64,000 nt of DNA from assembly GCF_003627965.1 (NCBI RefSeq), contig NZ_RBWE01000001.1, positions 976,488 through 1,040,487 of the forward strand, read 5' to 3'. Below are positions 8,166 through 15,709 of this stretch, in pieces (the stretch's first letter is position 1; each line of letters begins with the position of its first letter). A model generated the notes under the pieces. It saw only the letters and a program-made list of their open reading frames with translations, had not been told where the DNA came from and did no database searches. This stretch comes from Desulfofundulus salinus (lineage in GTDB: Bacteria; Bacillota; Desulfotomaculia; Desulfotomaculales; Desulfovirgulaceae). The position numbers and the translations under genes are program-made.

Positions 8166-9050
8166 ATGTTCGGGTTGGGCAGGAAAAAGAAGAAGGATAT
8201 GCAGGAACCCGGGGAGAGCCTGATCCTGTGGGGGCCTGCAGCGGGAACGGAGCATGCGGAGCAGGAGGAACGGGAACGGGAAAAGGAAAACCCCGGGATG
8301 ATCGACGGCATTCCGGTCTCCCCCGGGGCCCTGCCGGGGCGGGGGAAGATAGTAACCTTCCACTCTCCCAAGGGTGGGGACGGCGTGAGCACCGTGGCGG
8401 CAAACGTAGCCGCCCTGCTGGCCAGGCATGCCGGGACGGTGCTGGTGGACCTCAACGGGGTGGGCGCGGTGAGATCCAGGTTCGGGCTGCCTTCCGACTG
8501 TCCGGTGAACATCCTGGACTGGGAGAGTGCTGAAGACAGGCGGCACATATCGGTTTACGAGCACCAGTGCGGGTTGGCCCTGGTGCCCGGCGTGGTGCAC
8601 TACGACGATCTGGAGCGGGTCAATCCCGCTCTTGTTTTCCGGGTCCTCGGAATCCTGAAAGATGCCTACGAGTACGTGGTGGTGGACGCACCGCCGGTAA
8701 ACGGGGCCAACCCGGCCTGGGCCGCCGCGGTGGTTTCCGACAGGGTGTTCACCGTCATCACTCCCGACCGGGCAAGCATCGACATGCTCGGGGGTACCGT
8801 GAACTACCTGGAAAGGCTCGGGTGCGAAGATCGCTCGGCGGTAATGCTGAACAAGGCCGGTGTGCCCGGGGGTATACGTGTCGCCGACCTGGTGGACAAA
8901 AATCCCCTGGGGGTGGAATTCAAGGCTATCCTGCCGTACAGCGATGCGGTGATGGAATATAACAACCGGAGACAGGTGGTAGCGCTCGCCAGACCCAAAG
9001 ACCCCTTCTCCCGGGCGGTGTCCGCTTTCACGGAGGAGGTGTTTGACTGA
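8166..9050 (+). CDS. tadZ: TadZ/CpaE pilus-localisation ATPase (MinD/ParA family)
   Basis: 294 residues. After a short charged N-terminus, the ATPase domain opens with a deviant Walker A, SPKGGDGVST (about residues 64-73), followed by VLVDLNG and VVVDAPPV as Walker A' and B strands. The terminal Walker lysine is replaced by V, as in other CpaE/TadZ proteins. It lacks a receiver domain, which the 5585 protein may supply. It lies between cpaB and tadA with no gap, as in typical Tad operons. Confidence 0.85.
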   Translation: MFGLGRKKKKDMQEPGESLILWGPAAGTEHAEQEEREREKENPGMIDGIPVSPGALPGRGKIVTFHSPKGGDGVSTVAANVAALLARHAGTVLVDLNGVGAVRSRFGLPSDCPVNILDWESAEDRRHISVYEHQCGLALVPGVVHYDDLERVNPALVFRVLGILKDAYEYVVVDAPPVNGANPAWAAAVVSDRVFTVITPDRASIDMLGGTVNYLERLGCEDRSAVMLNKAGVPGGIRVADLVDKNPLGVEFKAILPYSDAVMEYNNRRQVVALARPKDPFSRAVSAFTEEVFD

Positions 9051-10388
9051 ATGGATATAGAGCTGATCAGGAAACTGGCCGGTAACTTGAACGAGGTCGT
9101 GCCGCTGGAAATTGCCACCGCCGATACTGAACAGGGCCAGGACGCGGCTATCTCCCAGGAGAACCTTTCCCGGCTGAGGGGTTACGTGCAGCTGGCTTTG
9201 AGGCAACAGCTGAAGCCGGAGGAACTGGGGAAGTCCCGGGACCCGCTGGTGCGCTCGCGGCTGAGGAGCATAGTGATGCGTGCCCTGGTGGAGCTGGACA
9301 TCCCCATAGGCAGCGGTGCGGCGGCGGCCCTGGCCGAGGAGCTTGCGGACGACCTCCTCGGTTTCGGCCCCATCGAGCAGTTCTTTTACGACCCGGAAGT
9401 TACCGAGATCAAGGTGATCCGGTACGACCTGATCCGGGTTGAAAAGCACGGTATTGAGCGGGTGGCGGAGGGGGTGCGCTTCCGGGACGAGCAGCACTGC
9501 CGCGACATACTGGAGCGTATGCTGGCCCCCACGGGGCGGCGTATCGACATCAGCAGTCCCCGGGTGAACGCCAGGCTTTTCGACGGCTCCCGGCTGATCG
9601 CCCACATCCCCCCGGTGGCCGTGGAGGGCACTACCATCACCATCCGGCGGTTCCGCCAGGACATGACGGTGGAAAACCTGCTCAAGCGGGGGGTGCTCAC
9701 CCCGGAGGTGCTGGAGTTCCTCAAGGCGGCCGTTCTGGCCCGGATGAACATCGTGATATGCGGCGGTACCAGTTCCGGCAAGACGACCCTCCTGAACTGC
9801 ATCGCTTCCTTCATTCCCGACGAGGAGAGCATCATCACCATCGAGGACCCTGCGGAACTGCAGCTGCAGCACAGGAACGTCAGGCGCCTTGAGGCAAAAC
9901 CGCCCAACCAGGAGGGAAAGGGGGCAGTCACCCAGCGGGACCTGATGGTTGACGCCCTGCGCATGGCCCCCAAGCGGATCATCATCGGGGAGTGCCGCGC
10001 GGGGGAGGCCTTTGACATGCTGCAGGCTATGAACACCGGCCACCTGGGGAGCATGACGACCATCCACGCCAACTCGGCCCGTCACGGCACCCGGCGCCTG
10101 GTCAACATGGTCCAGATGGCCGAACTCGACCTGCCCTACGAGGCCATTATCGAGCAGATAGCCGACGCGGTGGACATCTTCATCCACGTCCTCAAAGACC
10201 GGTCGGGACGGCGGCGGCTGGACCACATCGTGGAGGTGACCGGCGTCGAGCGCACGCCCGAGGGAGTGCTCAACGTGGGGCTGAACCCCCTCTGGCAGTA
10301 CGACCGTTCTGCCGAAAGGCTGGTCTGGGTGGCGTCAAAATTCACCCGGGAGCGGATTTTCCGGGAAGAGGGGGGCTGGACGTGCTGA
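9051..10388 (+). CDS. tadA: Tad pilus secretion ATPase TadA/CpaF (operon A)
   Basis: 445 residues beginning one base after the tadZ stop. It has the N-terminal domain of type II/IV secretion ATPases, Walker A GGTSSGKTT (about residue 238), the Asp box IEDPAEL, the Walker B region IIIGECRAGEAF and the His box MNTGH. This cytosolic hexamer powers Flp pilin assembly and/or retraction. The paralogue at 33643 is only distantly alike, so the two Tad operons are not a recent duplication. Confidence 0.92.
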   Translation: MDIELIRKLAGNLNEVVPLEIATADTEQGQDAAISQENLSRLRGYVQLALRQQLKPEELGKSRDPLVRSRLRSIVMRALVELDIPIGSGAAAALAEELADDLLGFGPIEQFFYDPEVTEIKVIRYDLIRVEKHGIERVAEGVRFRDEQHCRDILERMLAPTGRRIDISSPRVNARLFDGSRLIAHIPPVAVEGTTITIRRFRQDMTVENLLKRGVLTPEVLEFLKAAVLARMNIVICGGTSSGKTTLLNCIASFIPDEESIITIEDPAELQLQHRNVRRLEAKPPNQEGKGAVTQRDLMVDALRMAPKRIIIGECRAGEAFDMLQAMNTGHLGSMTTIHANSARHGTRRLVNMVQMAELDLPYEAIIEQIADAVDIFIHVLKDRSGRRRLDHIVEVTGVERTPEGVLNVGLNPLWQYDRSAERLVWVASKFTRERIFREEGGWTC

Positions 10389-11200
10389 CGCTTTTGAGCA
10401 TTGCCGCCGCCGGAGCCACCGTTCTGGCCCTGCTTGTACTCATCTTCGGCCCGAATCTTTCCGGCCGCACCCGTTCCGTAAGGCTTAAAGAACGCAGGAC
10501 GGCCGTGAAACAGGATCTTCCCGTGCTGCTCGCAGGGGCTGCCGGGTGTGCCCTCCTGGCTTACGCGGTGACCGGGACGGTTTATTTTGCTGCCGCCGCC
10601 TCGCTGGGCGGCTTTTACGTGTCCAGGTGGTGGCGTGGCGTGCAGGAAGCCCGGAGAAAAGAACTCCTGCGGGTGCAGTTCGCCGACGTGCTGCAGCAGT
10701 TGGCCAGCGCGGTACGGGGCGGCCTGAATCCCTACCAGGCCCTGGAGGACGCCGTGCCGAACATGCCCCGGCCGGCCAGGGACGTTTTCTTTGAAGTGCT
10801 GCGCAGGACCAGGACCGGGCAGACCATTGTCCAGGCCCTCGATACTGTGCGCCAGGAAACGGGCTGGGAAGACCTGCGGGTCCTCACCGTCGGCCTGAGC
10901 CTGTACAGCAGGACGGGTAGTGACCTGGCGGCCATATGCGACCACGCCCTGGAAGCCTACTACGAGAGGGAAAGCTTCCGGGCGTTCATCGACGCGGTTA
11001 CCGCCGACAGCCGCATGACGCTGAAAATACTGTCCGGTTTGCCCTTCCTGGTGGTGGGGTTTGCCCGGGCGGTGAACCCGGAGTTCGCCGGGCCGCTCTT
11101 CCACACGCTGCCCGGGAGCGCGGTATTTATAATGTGCTGCGCGATGATCTTCCTGGGCAATGTGGTGGTTAAGAAGATGATGGCCGGGGTATCGCAGTAG
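10382..11200 (+). CDS. tadB: Tad inner-membrane platform protein TadB (operon A)
   Basis: 272 residues from GTG 10382, overlapping the tadA end by 7 bases. Membrane spans at the N-terminus, a cytosolic T2SSF domain (about residues 95-205, with QLASAVRGG and E-residues typical of GspF-fold proteins), and two C-terminal spans. TadB and TadC together form the membrane platform that the ATPase turns. The next gene is tadC. Confidence 0.88.
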   Translation: MLTLLSIAAAGATVLALLVLIFGPNLSGRTRSVRLKERRTAVKQDLPVLLAGAAGCALLAYAVTGTVYFAAAASLGGFYVSRWWRGVQEARRKELLRVQFADVLQQLASAVRGGLNPYQALEDAVPNMPRPARDVFFEVLRRTRTGQTIVQALDTVRQETGWEDLRVLTVGLSLYSRTGSDLAAICDHALEAYYERESFRAFIDAVTADSRMTLKILSGLPFLVVGFARAVNPEFAGPLFHTLPGSAVFIMCCAMIFLGNVVVKKMMAGVSQ

Positions 11201-11212
11201 GGAGGGGGAAAT

Positions 11213-12028
11213 ATGGATCTGCGTCTCATGGCGGCTCTGCTGGCGTCGGCGGGTATAGCCGCTTTAATGTTGAAGAAGCCGTCTCTTTTTTCGGAAGACG
11301 TCCGGGGGAGGGCGGAGGAACTGCTGGCCCGCACGGGGAAAAGGTTCTCTTCCGGCGATTCCCGCACCCTGCTGGAAAGGAAAATCGTCCAGGCGAACCT
11401 GGACATCCGGCCGGAGGTGTTTGCGGGTTTGCGTATAGCCCTTCCCCTGGCCTGCATGGCCCTGTTCGTCCCGCCGGCGTTGTTCGGGTTCCTGGACATA
11501 TACTGGGGGATCGTCCCGGCGCTGGCGCTCTGGTTCCTGCCCGGCTGGTGGCTCAACAACCGGGTGAAAAGCCGGGTGGCCGCCATCAGGCGGGACCTGC
11601 CGGACTTCTCCATCATGTTTTCCACGGCGCTGGCCGCCGGGGCGGACATCCTGACTGCCCTGGAACAGGTGGCCTCCTCGCTGAAGGGGGAGCTGGGGGC
11701 CGAGATCCAGCGTGCCTGCCGCGACATGGCTGTGGGGAAGAGGCGCACAGACGCCCTGGCGGAGATGGCGGCCCGGTGCGGGGTGGACGAGTTGACCGCT
11801 CTGGTCAGGGTCATCGAGCAGGCCCAGCGTTACGGCTCACCCCTGGCCGAAACGGTGAAGCAGCACGCCGCCCAGATGCAGCTCCTCCGCCGTTACGAGG
11901 CCCAGCGGGTGGCCGGGGAACTGGGGGTCAAGATCATCTTCCCGATCATCATGTTCATCCTGTTCCCCATGCTGGTTCTGGTGGGGTTCCCCGTCGTCTG
12001 GCACCTGGTTGCCGCCCTGGGCAACTAA
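11213..12028 (+). CDS. tadC: Tad inner-membrane platform protein TadC (operon A)
   Basis: 271 residues from ATG 11213 with GGAGGGGG upstream. N-terminal membrane segments, a T2SSF domain (about residues 120-230, with FSTALAAGADILTALEQ) and a C-terminal span. Same role and fold family as TadB. It is followed by the pilin gene. Confidence 0.88.
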   Translation: MDLRLMAALLASAGIAALMLKKPSLFSEDVRGRAEELLARTGKRFSSGDSRTLLERKIVQANLDIRPEVFAGLRIALPLACMALFVPPALFGFLDIYWGIVPALALWFLPGWWLNNRVKSRVAAIRRDLPDFSIMFSTALAAGADILTALEQVASSLKGELGAEIQRACRDMAVGKRRTDALAEMAARCGVDELTALVRVIEQAQRYGSPLAETVKQHAAQMQLLRRYEAQRVAGELGVKIIFPIIMFILFPMLVLVGFPVVWHLVAALGN

Positions 12029-12047
12029 TTGAAGGAGGTGATATCCG

Positions 12048-12233
12048 GTGCTGAATAAAGTCAAAACCCTGGCGGTCAGGTTTCACCGCGACCGGTCGGG
12101 AGCCGGAATTGCCGAGTACGGCCTGATCCTGGCCCTGGTGGCGGTGGTATGCATCGCGGCTCTCACCGCTCTGGGCGTTGCCCTGGTGAACAAGTTCAAC
12201 AGGGTCAAGGAAGCCCTGGACAGCACGGGCTAG
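12048..12233 (+). CDS. flp: Flp-type major pilin (operon A)
   Basis: 61 residues from GTG 12048 behind a very strong GAAGGAGGTGATATCC ribosome site, as expected for an abundant product. Basic leader, then the class III prepilin site G|AGIAEYG, with Glu at +5 and Tyr at +6 of the mature pilin, and one hydrophobic helix. It is probably cleaved by the A24 peptidase at 13836. A strong terminator follows, so it ends the transcription unit. Confidence 0.9.
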   Translation: MLNKVKTLAVRFHRDRSGAGIAEYGLILALVAVVCIAALTALGVALVNKFNRVKEALDSTG

Positions 12234-12238
12234 TCAAG

Positions 12239-12269
12239 ATCCCCGGGTTACCAAACCCGGGGATTTTTC
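12239..12269 (+). terminator. strong terminator after the flp pilin gene
   Basis: A perfect 11-bp stem, ATCCCCGGGTT with AACCCGGGGAT, loop ACCA, followed by TTTTT. Confidence 0.9.
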
Positions 12270-12337
12270 TTGAGGAGGTGTTGCCGCCGTTGTGGCTGTG
12301 GTTGTGGGCTTTCATGGTTTTCGCGCACATTTTTTTC

Positions 12338-13132
12338 TTATTCTGCTTGGGCATTTGTTTCCACCGCGCCGGGCCGGAGTTCCCGTACGGAATTGACCAA
12401 AGCGAGTACATCATCAGGTGTCAGAGAAAAAGCATAATACTTCGCAAACAAAACCCTGAAATCGGGAGGTTTTCTTTCAAGAAGGTTTTTGCCCGTTTTC
12501 GTGGAGAGAAGAAGCGTGGTAACGGCGAGGACCGTACGCCGGATCGTGCGGACGGGAACCCCGGAAATGCCGGTGCCCGGTATCTGCCCATCCCGGAAGA
12601 GCCAGGTTTGAAATTTGACTTTGACCCCCGCTTCATCCGAGTTCTTCGAAACGAGGAAGGCGGCGGTTGCAAGTTCGTATTTAATGCTTACGCTGGGATC
12701 TTTCGTACTTTCGTAGACGCGGTACGCGAGAGGCGACATGTGAAGTTCCCATGCATCCTTCTTCCGGAGAGCATATATCATGGGGGTGACCTGAACGCTT
12801 CGGGCAAGGAAATAGCAATTCACAAGTTTCCAGATCAGGAGGAAGATCGCGAAAAAGGAGAAGAAAAGGCCAACCCACATTGCTATAGAAGTGATTCCCT
12901 GCAGCAGGAAGGCGGTGAAAAAGCCGGAGCAAGCAGTGACGGCCACAATGCTTACGCAGGAAAAGCCGACCACAAGTACGTGCCGGCATGTTACCGCGGG
13001 AGCGCAGCGGAGCCCGGCACGCAGGAGCTCCCTCTCAGGGAAGCAGCTGTACAGTTTTTTCTCATTCCGAAGAGGCTTATAGTCGTGCTTTTCTGGATTT
13101 TTCGTTCCTTGTGGTACGTGATGCTCCTTCAT
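12338..13132 (-). CDS. putative membrane protein on the minus strand (start uncertain)
   Basis: 264 residues if started at ATG 13132; an upstream ATG at 13252 also exists, but that portion is low-complexity and lies opposite membrane spans encoded on the other strand. The believable part covers two adjacent hydrophobic segments followed by about 150 well-mixed residues ending SLTPDDVLALVNS. The other strand is also open here, so the choice of strand rests on composition: the plus translation of 12.45-13.0 kb looks like antisense noise. No family recognised. It lies opposite in direction to both flanking Tad genes. Confidence 0.45.
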   Translation of the reverse strand: MKEHHVPQGTKNPEKHDYKPLRNEKKLYSCFPERELLRAGLRCAPAVTCRHVLVVGFSCVSIVAVTACSGFFTAFLLQGITSIAMWVGLFFSFFAIFLLIWKLVNCYFLARSVQVTPMIYALRKKDAWELHMSPLAYRVYESTKDPSVSIKYELATAAFLVSKNSDEAGVKVKFQTWLFRDGQIPGTGISGVPVRTIRRTVLAVTTLLLSTKTGKNLLERKPPDFRVLFAKYYAFSLTPDDVLALVNSVRELRPGAVETNAQAE

Positions 13133-13657
13133 GACCTGGTGTTCCTGCCCCTGTTTATATTTCTTTTTCTGCGATTTGTAGGCATCGAATGGAAAAGTTG
13201 CCCCGCCGGGCCGGTACCTCACGGCTACGTGGAACCGGTTTTGTGGCTTCAATTTCTGAGTGACTGGAACCGTTTTGGGGAAACCGGTCAGGTGGCCGGT
13301 GTTTTCCGCGTCTGCCTGACTTTTTATCTTCTTCTCCTTGGCGCGGACTTTATCCTCCCGGCAGTACTGGTTCCTTTTGCGCGGGCGCTCGGCAGGTGGG
13401 TCAAATCCATGCCTGCTTCCGTGTACCTCGACTGTCTTACGGGGTGCAGTTTCATCCTGGTGCCCCTGCTGGGAGGTTACGCAGCGGCGGCGTGGTTTGC
13501 AACGACATCTCTTACCGGCCTGGTGGTGACGGAGGGCAACCGGGCATTACTGCTGCTCTGGGCGTGCTTTTTTGCGTTCTACACCCTGCTGGTGCCTTAC
13601 AACCGCAAGGTTTACCACTGGCACGCCGGCCTCTGGTGGCGTTTCATCACAGTTTGA
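13085..13657 (+). CDS. polytopic membrane protein in the Tad region
   Basis: 190 residues if started at GTG 13085 (GAAGAGG nine bases upstream). Four to five hydrophobic segments alternate with short polar loops. The same frame stays open back to a TTG at 12290 that has GAGGAGGTG upstream, so a 456-residue version is possible but its middle looks non-coding. It may be a membrane partner for prepilin processing, since a peptidase gene follows. No family recognised. Confidence 0.45.
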   Translation: MLFWIFRSLWYVMLLHDLVFLPLFIFLFLRFVGIEWKSCPAGPVPHGYVEPVLWLQFLSDWNRFGETGQVAGVFRVCLTFYLLLLGADFILPAVLVPFARALGRWVKSMPASVYLDCLTGCSFILVPLLGGYAAAAWFATTSLTGLVVTEGNRALLLLWACFFAFYTLLVPYNRKVYHWHAGLWWRFITV

Positions 13658-13832
13658 ACCGCTATCCCTTAAAGGGGGTCATACTACGGAACGATTTGCC
13701 GCGGAACTCGCCGACCGGGCCTTCTACTTCGGGCTGGGCCTGCTCGCTTATGCCGTTTTTCGCTCGGTCATCACTTTAACCATTGCGACCGCATACAGCT
13801 TTTGGGAACTATTCAGAAGCAGGGGGTGTTAG
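13572..13832 (+). CDS. possible small membrane protein upstream of the prepilin peptidase gene
   Basis: An open frame from TTG 13572 overlaps the end of the preceding gene and ends in one hydrophobic span with a basic tail (bases 13720-13832). No credible ribosome site precedes an in-frame start close to the hydrophobic part. It could be a small protein with an unrecognised start or simply a chance frame. Confidence 0.3.
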   Translation: MRSTPCWCLTTARFTTGTPASGGVSSQFEPLSLKGGHTTERFAAELADRAFYFGLGLLAYAVFRSVITLTIATAYSFWELFRSRGC

Positions 13833-13835
13833 TGA

Positions 13836-14294
13836 ATGTCGATTGAATTTCCTGTCATCATCGCTGCCATCGTAGCTCTTGCGGCGGCTTATACGGACGC
13901 CAGGTGGGAAATGACCATCCCCAACTGGTTGACGTACCCGACCGCTCTCGGCGGGGTGCTCCTGGATTTATGGCTGGGGAGGTATGATTACCTTATCGGT
14001 GCACTGGTAGTGTTCGTGGCCATGTTTTTATGCTGGATATTCGGCTGGATAGGGGGCGGGGATATGAAGCTCGCCCCGGGGCTGGCGCTCTTCCTGGGAC
14101 CCCTGCCGGTACTGTACGGGGTGGCCCTGGCGTCCGCCATCTTCGCCATATGGGGCGGCTTTAAAGCCTGGCGCGGTACGGGCCGGCCGGCGGCCTTCCT
14201 GATGGTCCTGGTGGGGAGAATGCCCGGCGGGGCTGTGCCCCTGGCGGTGTTGATGGGTCCGCTGGCGGTGGGGTTGAAAGTGCTGGGGGTATGA
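13836..14294 (+). CDS. cpaA: type IV prepilin peptidase, A24 family (TadV/CpaA)
   Basis: 152 residues from ATG 13836. It shows the two aspartate motifs of the family: TDARWEMTIPNW after the first span and GGGDMKL in the middle, within six hydrophobic segments. This enzyme removes the basic leader of Flp, TadE and TadG-like prepilins at the inner membrane. It is the only such peptidase in the window, so it probably serves both Tad operons. Confidence 0.9.
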   Translation: MSIEFPVIIAAIVALAAAYTDARWEMTIPNWLTYPTALGGVLLDLWLGRYDYLIGALVVFVAMFLCWIFGWIGGGDMKLAPGLALFLGPLPVLYGVALASAIFAIWGGFKAWRGTGRPAAFLMVLVGRMPGGAVPLAVLMGPLAVGLKVLGV

Positions 14295-14310
14295 GAAATA
14301 GCTGTCAAAA

Positions 14311-14339
14311 TTGCGGAAAACAACAGCATTTGCTAAAAT
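14311..14339 (+). promoter_or_regulatory. promoter of the candidate type I toxin mRNA
   Basis: TTGCGG, 17 bases, TAAAAT. The expected start point near 14346 is at the beginning of a 13-base block that recurs inverted at 14582. Confidence 0.6.
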
Positions 14340-14412
14340 AAGACAAGGAATACCATAACTGCGGGCCTCACCTGCCGGGGGAGATTCTTCTCCGAAAGGG
14401 GGTGGGGCAGGG

Positions 14413-14502
14413 ATGATTACCGCACAAGACGTAATACAGATCGTGCAGGCAACCATCCAATTGCTCACCCTCGTGGTGCTCATCACCTACCGCAGGGAAT
14501 AA
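14413..14502 (+). CDS. 29-residue hydrophobic peptide, candidate type I (holin-like/TxpA-like) toxin
   Basis: Starts at ATG 14413 behind GGGGGTGGGG and ends at TAA 14502. Polar start (MITAQDV), hydrophobic middle and basic end (TYRRE), the pattern of short membrane toxins such as TxpA, BsrG and the holin-like toxins of Firmicutes. A convergent RNA gene with promoter and terminator overlaps its 3' untranslated region, and its own mRNA can fold back 5' to 3'. The peptide sequence itself is too short for a sure family call; the arrangement is what makes the case. Confidence 0.6.
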   Translation: MITAQDVIQIVQATIQLLTLVVLITYRRE

Positions 14503-14505
14503 GGT

Positions 14506-14595
14506 AAAAACCCTCTAAACTGTGCCAGCAGTTTAGAGGGCAACCGAAAAACCTCGGCAGGTCGAGGCACCAACGCCGTTTGTTATGGTATTCCT
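14506..14595 (-). ncRNA. candidate antisense antitoxin RNA (about 90 nt)
   Basis: A near-consensus minus-strand promoter (14602-14630) drives a transcript starting near 14595. It ends at a perfect 12-bp hairpin (14511-14540) followed on the minus strand by TTTTT (bases 14510-14506). The RNA is complementary to the toxin mRNA just after its stop codon, as in txpA/RatA and bsrG/SR4, where the antitoxin overlaps the toxin 3' end. It contains a second hairpin, CCTCG with CGAGG, at 14552-14567. Confidence 0.6.
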
Positions 14596-14601
14596 GCTTT
14601 T

Positions 14602-14630
14602 AATCTAACATATAGCCCCCATAATGTCAA
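14602..14630 (-). promoter_or_regulatory. strong minus-strand promoter for the antisense RNA
   Basis: On the minus strand: TTGACA (14630-14625), 17 bases, TAGATT (14607-14602). Confidence 0.7.
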
Positions 14631-14642
14631 GGGAAGTTGACT

Positions 14643-14664
14643 GCCCGGCTTTGCCGGGCTTTTT
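14643..14664 (+). terminator. terminator, probable end of the toxin mRNA
   Basis: GCCCGGC, loop TTT, GCCGGGC, then TTTTT. Confidence 0.75.
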
Positions 14665-14678
14665 GTTTGTAGGAACGG

Positions 14679-14708
14679 TTGTAATTTCTGCCTTATAGAG
14701 TATATAAT
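14679..14708 (+). promoter_or_regulatory. promoter of the AbrB-PIN pair
   Basis: TTGTAA, 18 bases, TATAAT, about 30 bases before the AbrB start. Confidence 0.6.
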
Positions 14709-14737
14709 AAGAGAAACTCTGAAAGGTGGAATTCCGT

Positions 14738-15028
14738 ATGTCTGAAAGGATAGCAACAAAGCGAAGCTACCCCGTTGTTAAAAAGGTGCGTGTTTGGGGA
14801 AAGGGTCAATTTACCATCCCGTCCGAGATGAGAGAACGCCTGGGAATCAACGAAAACACAATCCTGGAAGTTTTTCAGGCCGGTAAGGCTATTGTGGCTA
14901 CCCCGGAAAAGATAACGGTCAAGGAACTGGCTGCTTCCGTCCGTAAGGAAATGGCCAGAAACGGTATCGACCTGGAAAAACTTTTAGCTGAGTTGAGAGA
15001 GGGTAGCCATGAGTATAAGACAGATTAA
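14738..15028 (+). CDS. AbrB/SpoVT-type antitoxin
   Basis: 96 residues from ATG 14738 (GAAAGGTGG upstream). The swapped-hairpin AbrB domain is clear: VWGKGQFTIPSEMRERLGI. A C-terminal helix would bind the toxin. It overlaps the PIN-domain gene by 20 bases, the usual antitoxin-toxin order. It most likely represses its own promoter. Confidence 0.8.
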   Translation: MSERIATKRSYPVVKKVRVWGKGQFTIPSEMRERLGINENTILEVFQAGKAIVATPEKITVKELAASVRKEMARNGIDLEKLLAELREGSHEYKTD

Positions 15029-15455
15029 AGTGTTTCTGGATAGCAGCGTTATTATAGCTGCCCTTGCCTCAAGTACGGGCGGTTCACATGAAGTGCTGGC
15101 CCTGGCCGAGTTAGGGATAATTGTTCCCTGTATATCCGAAGACGTAGTGGGCGAGGTCCTGAGGAACATTCAAAAGAAGCTGCCAGGTTGCATGGACAGC
15201 TACTACGTCCTGTTTAAGACACTGCCGTTCGAGATAGTGGACGCAACCAGTGAGGATCTGGAATACGCCAGTTCATTGATCAACGAAAAGGATGCTCCAA
15301 TACTGGCGGCGGCCATATCCGGTAAGGTAGATTGGCTGTTAAGCCTGGACAAGCATTTCCTGAACAGCGATTTGAAAGGGAAGGTAAACTTTGCTATCGG
15401 TACACCCGGGGATTTTCTACAAGAGCTGGTGTCCTTTCTGAAAGGAGATGGTTAA
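15009..15455 (+). CDS. PIN-domain ribonuclease toxin (VapC-like)
   Basis: 148 residues. FLDSSVI near the N-terminus gives the first acidic residue, EKDAPILAAA the central acids, and VDWLLSLDKHF the last, so the PIN catalytic set seems complete. PIN toxins cut RNA and are held in check by the partner, here the overlapping AbrB protein. A terminator follows. Confidence 0.78.
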   Translation: MSIRQIKVFLDSSVIIAALASSTGGSHEVLALAELGIIVPCISEDVVGEVLRNIQKKLPGCMDSYYVLFKTLPFEIVDATSEDLEYASSLINEKDAPILAAAISGKVDWLLSLDKHFLNSDLKGKVNFAIGTPGDFLQELVSFLKGDG

Positions 15456-15465
15456 CCAGGAACCT

Positions 15466-15489
15466 GCCCGGCCCTGCCGGGCTTTTTTT
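15466..15489 (+). terminator. terminator after the PIN toxin gene
   Basis: GCCCGGC, loop CCT, GCCGGGC, then seven T. Confidence 0.8.
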
Positions 15490-15709
15490 ATTTTTGGGGC
15501 TGTTTTTGCCCTGCCCGTGCTATAATATTCCAGAAGGTGGTGGTTCCTGGAACAAAAGTTTTCGTTCATGCGTCGAATATATATAAAAGGAGTGGTATCA
15601 TCTGCTGAGATTTTTCTGGTTCATCATCATATTGGCGCTTTTCGTGATCTTCGTGCCGGGAATGCGCCCGGTGTAGGTATGGACAAACTTTCCAAAAGGA
15701 GAGATGTTT

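Noticed and set aside
7530..10226. 898-codon open frame on the minus strand
   Set aside because: It lies wholly opposite cpaB, tadZ and tadA, is Gly/His/Arg-rich with no domain, and reflects the GC-rich third positions of the real genes.
12149..13657. One 502-codon plus-strand gene continuing from the flp region
   Set aside because: It starts inside flp and its middle third reads like antisense noise; split into a minus gene and a shorter plus gene instead, with doubt noted.
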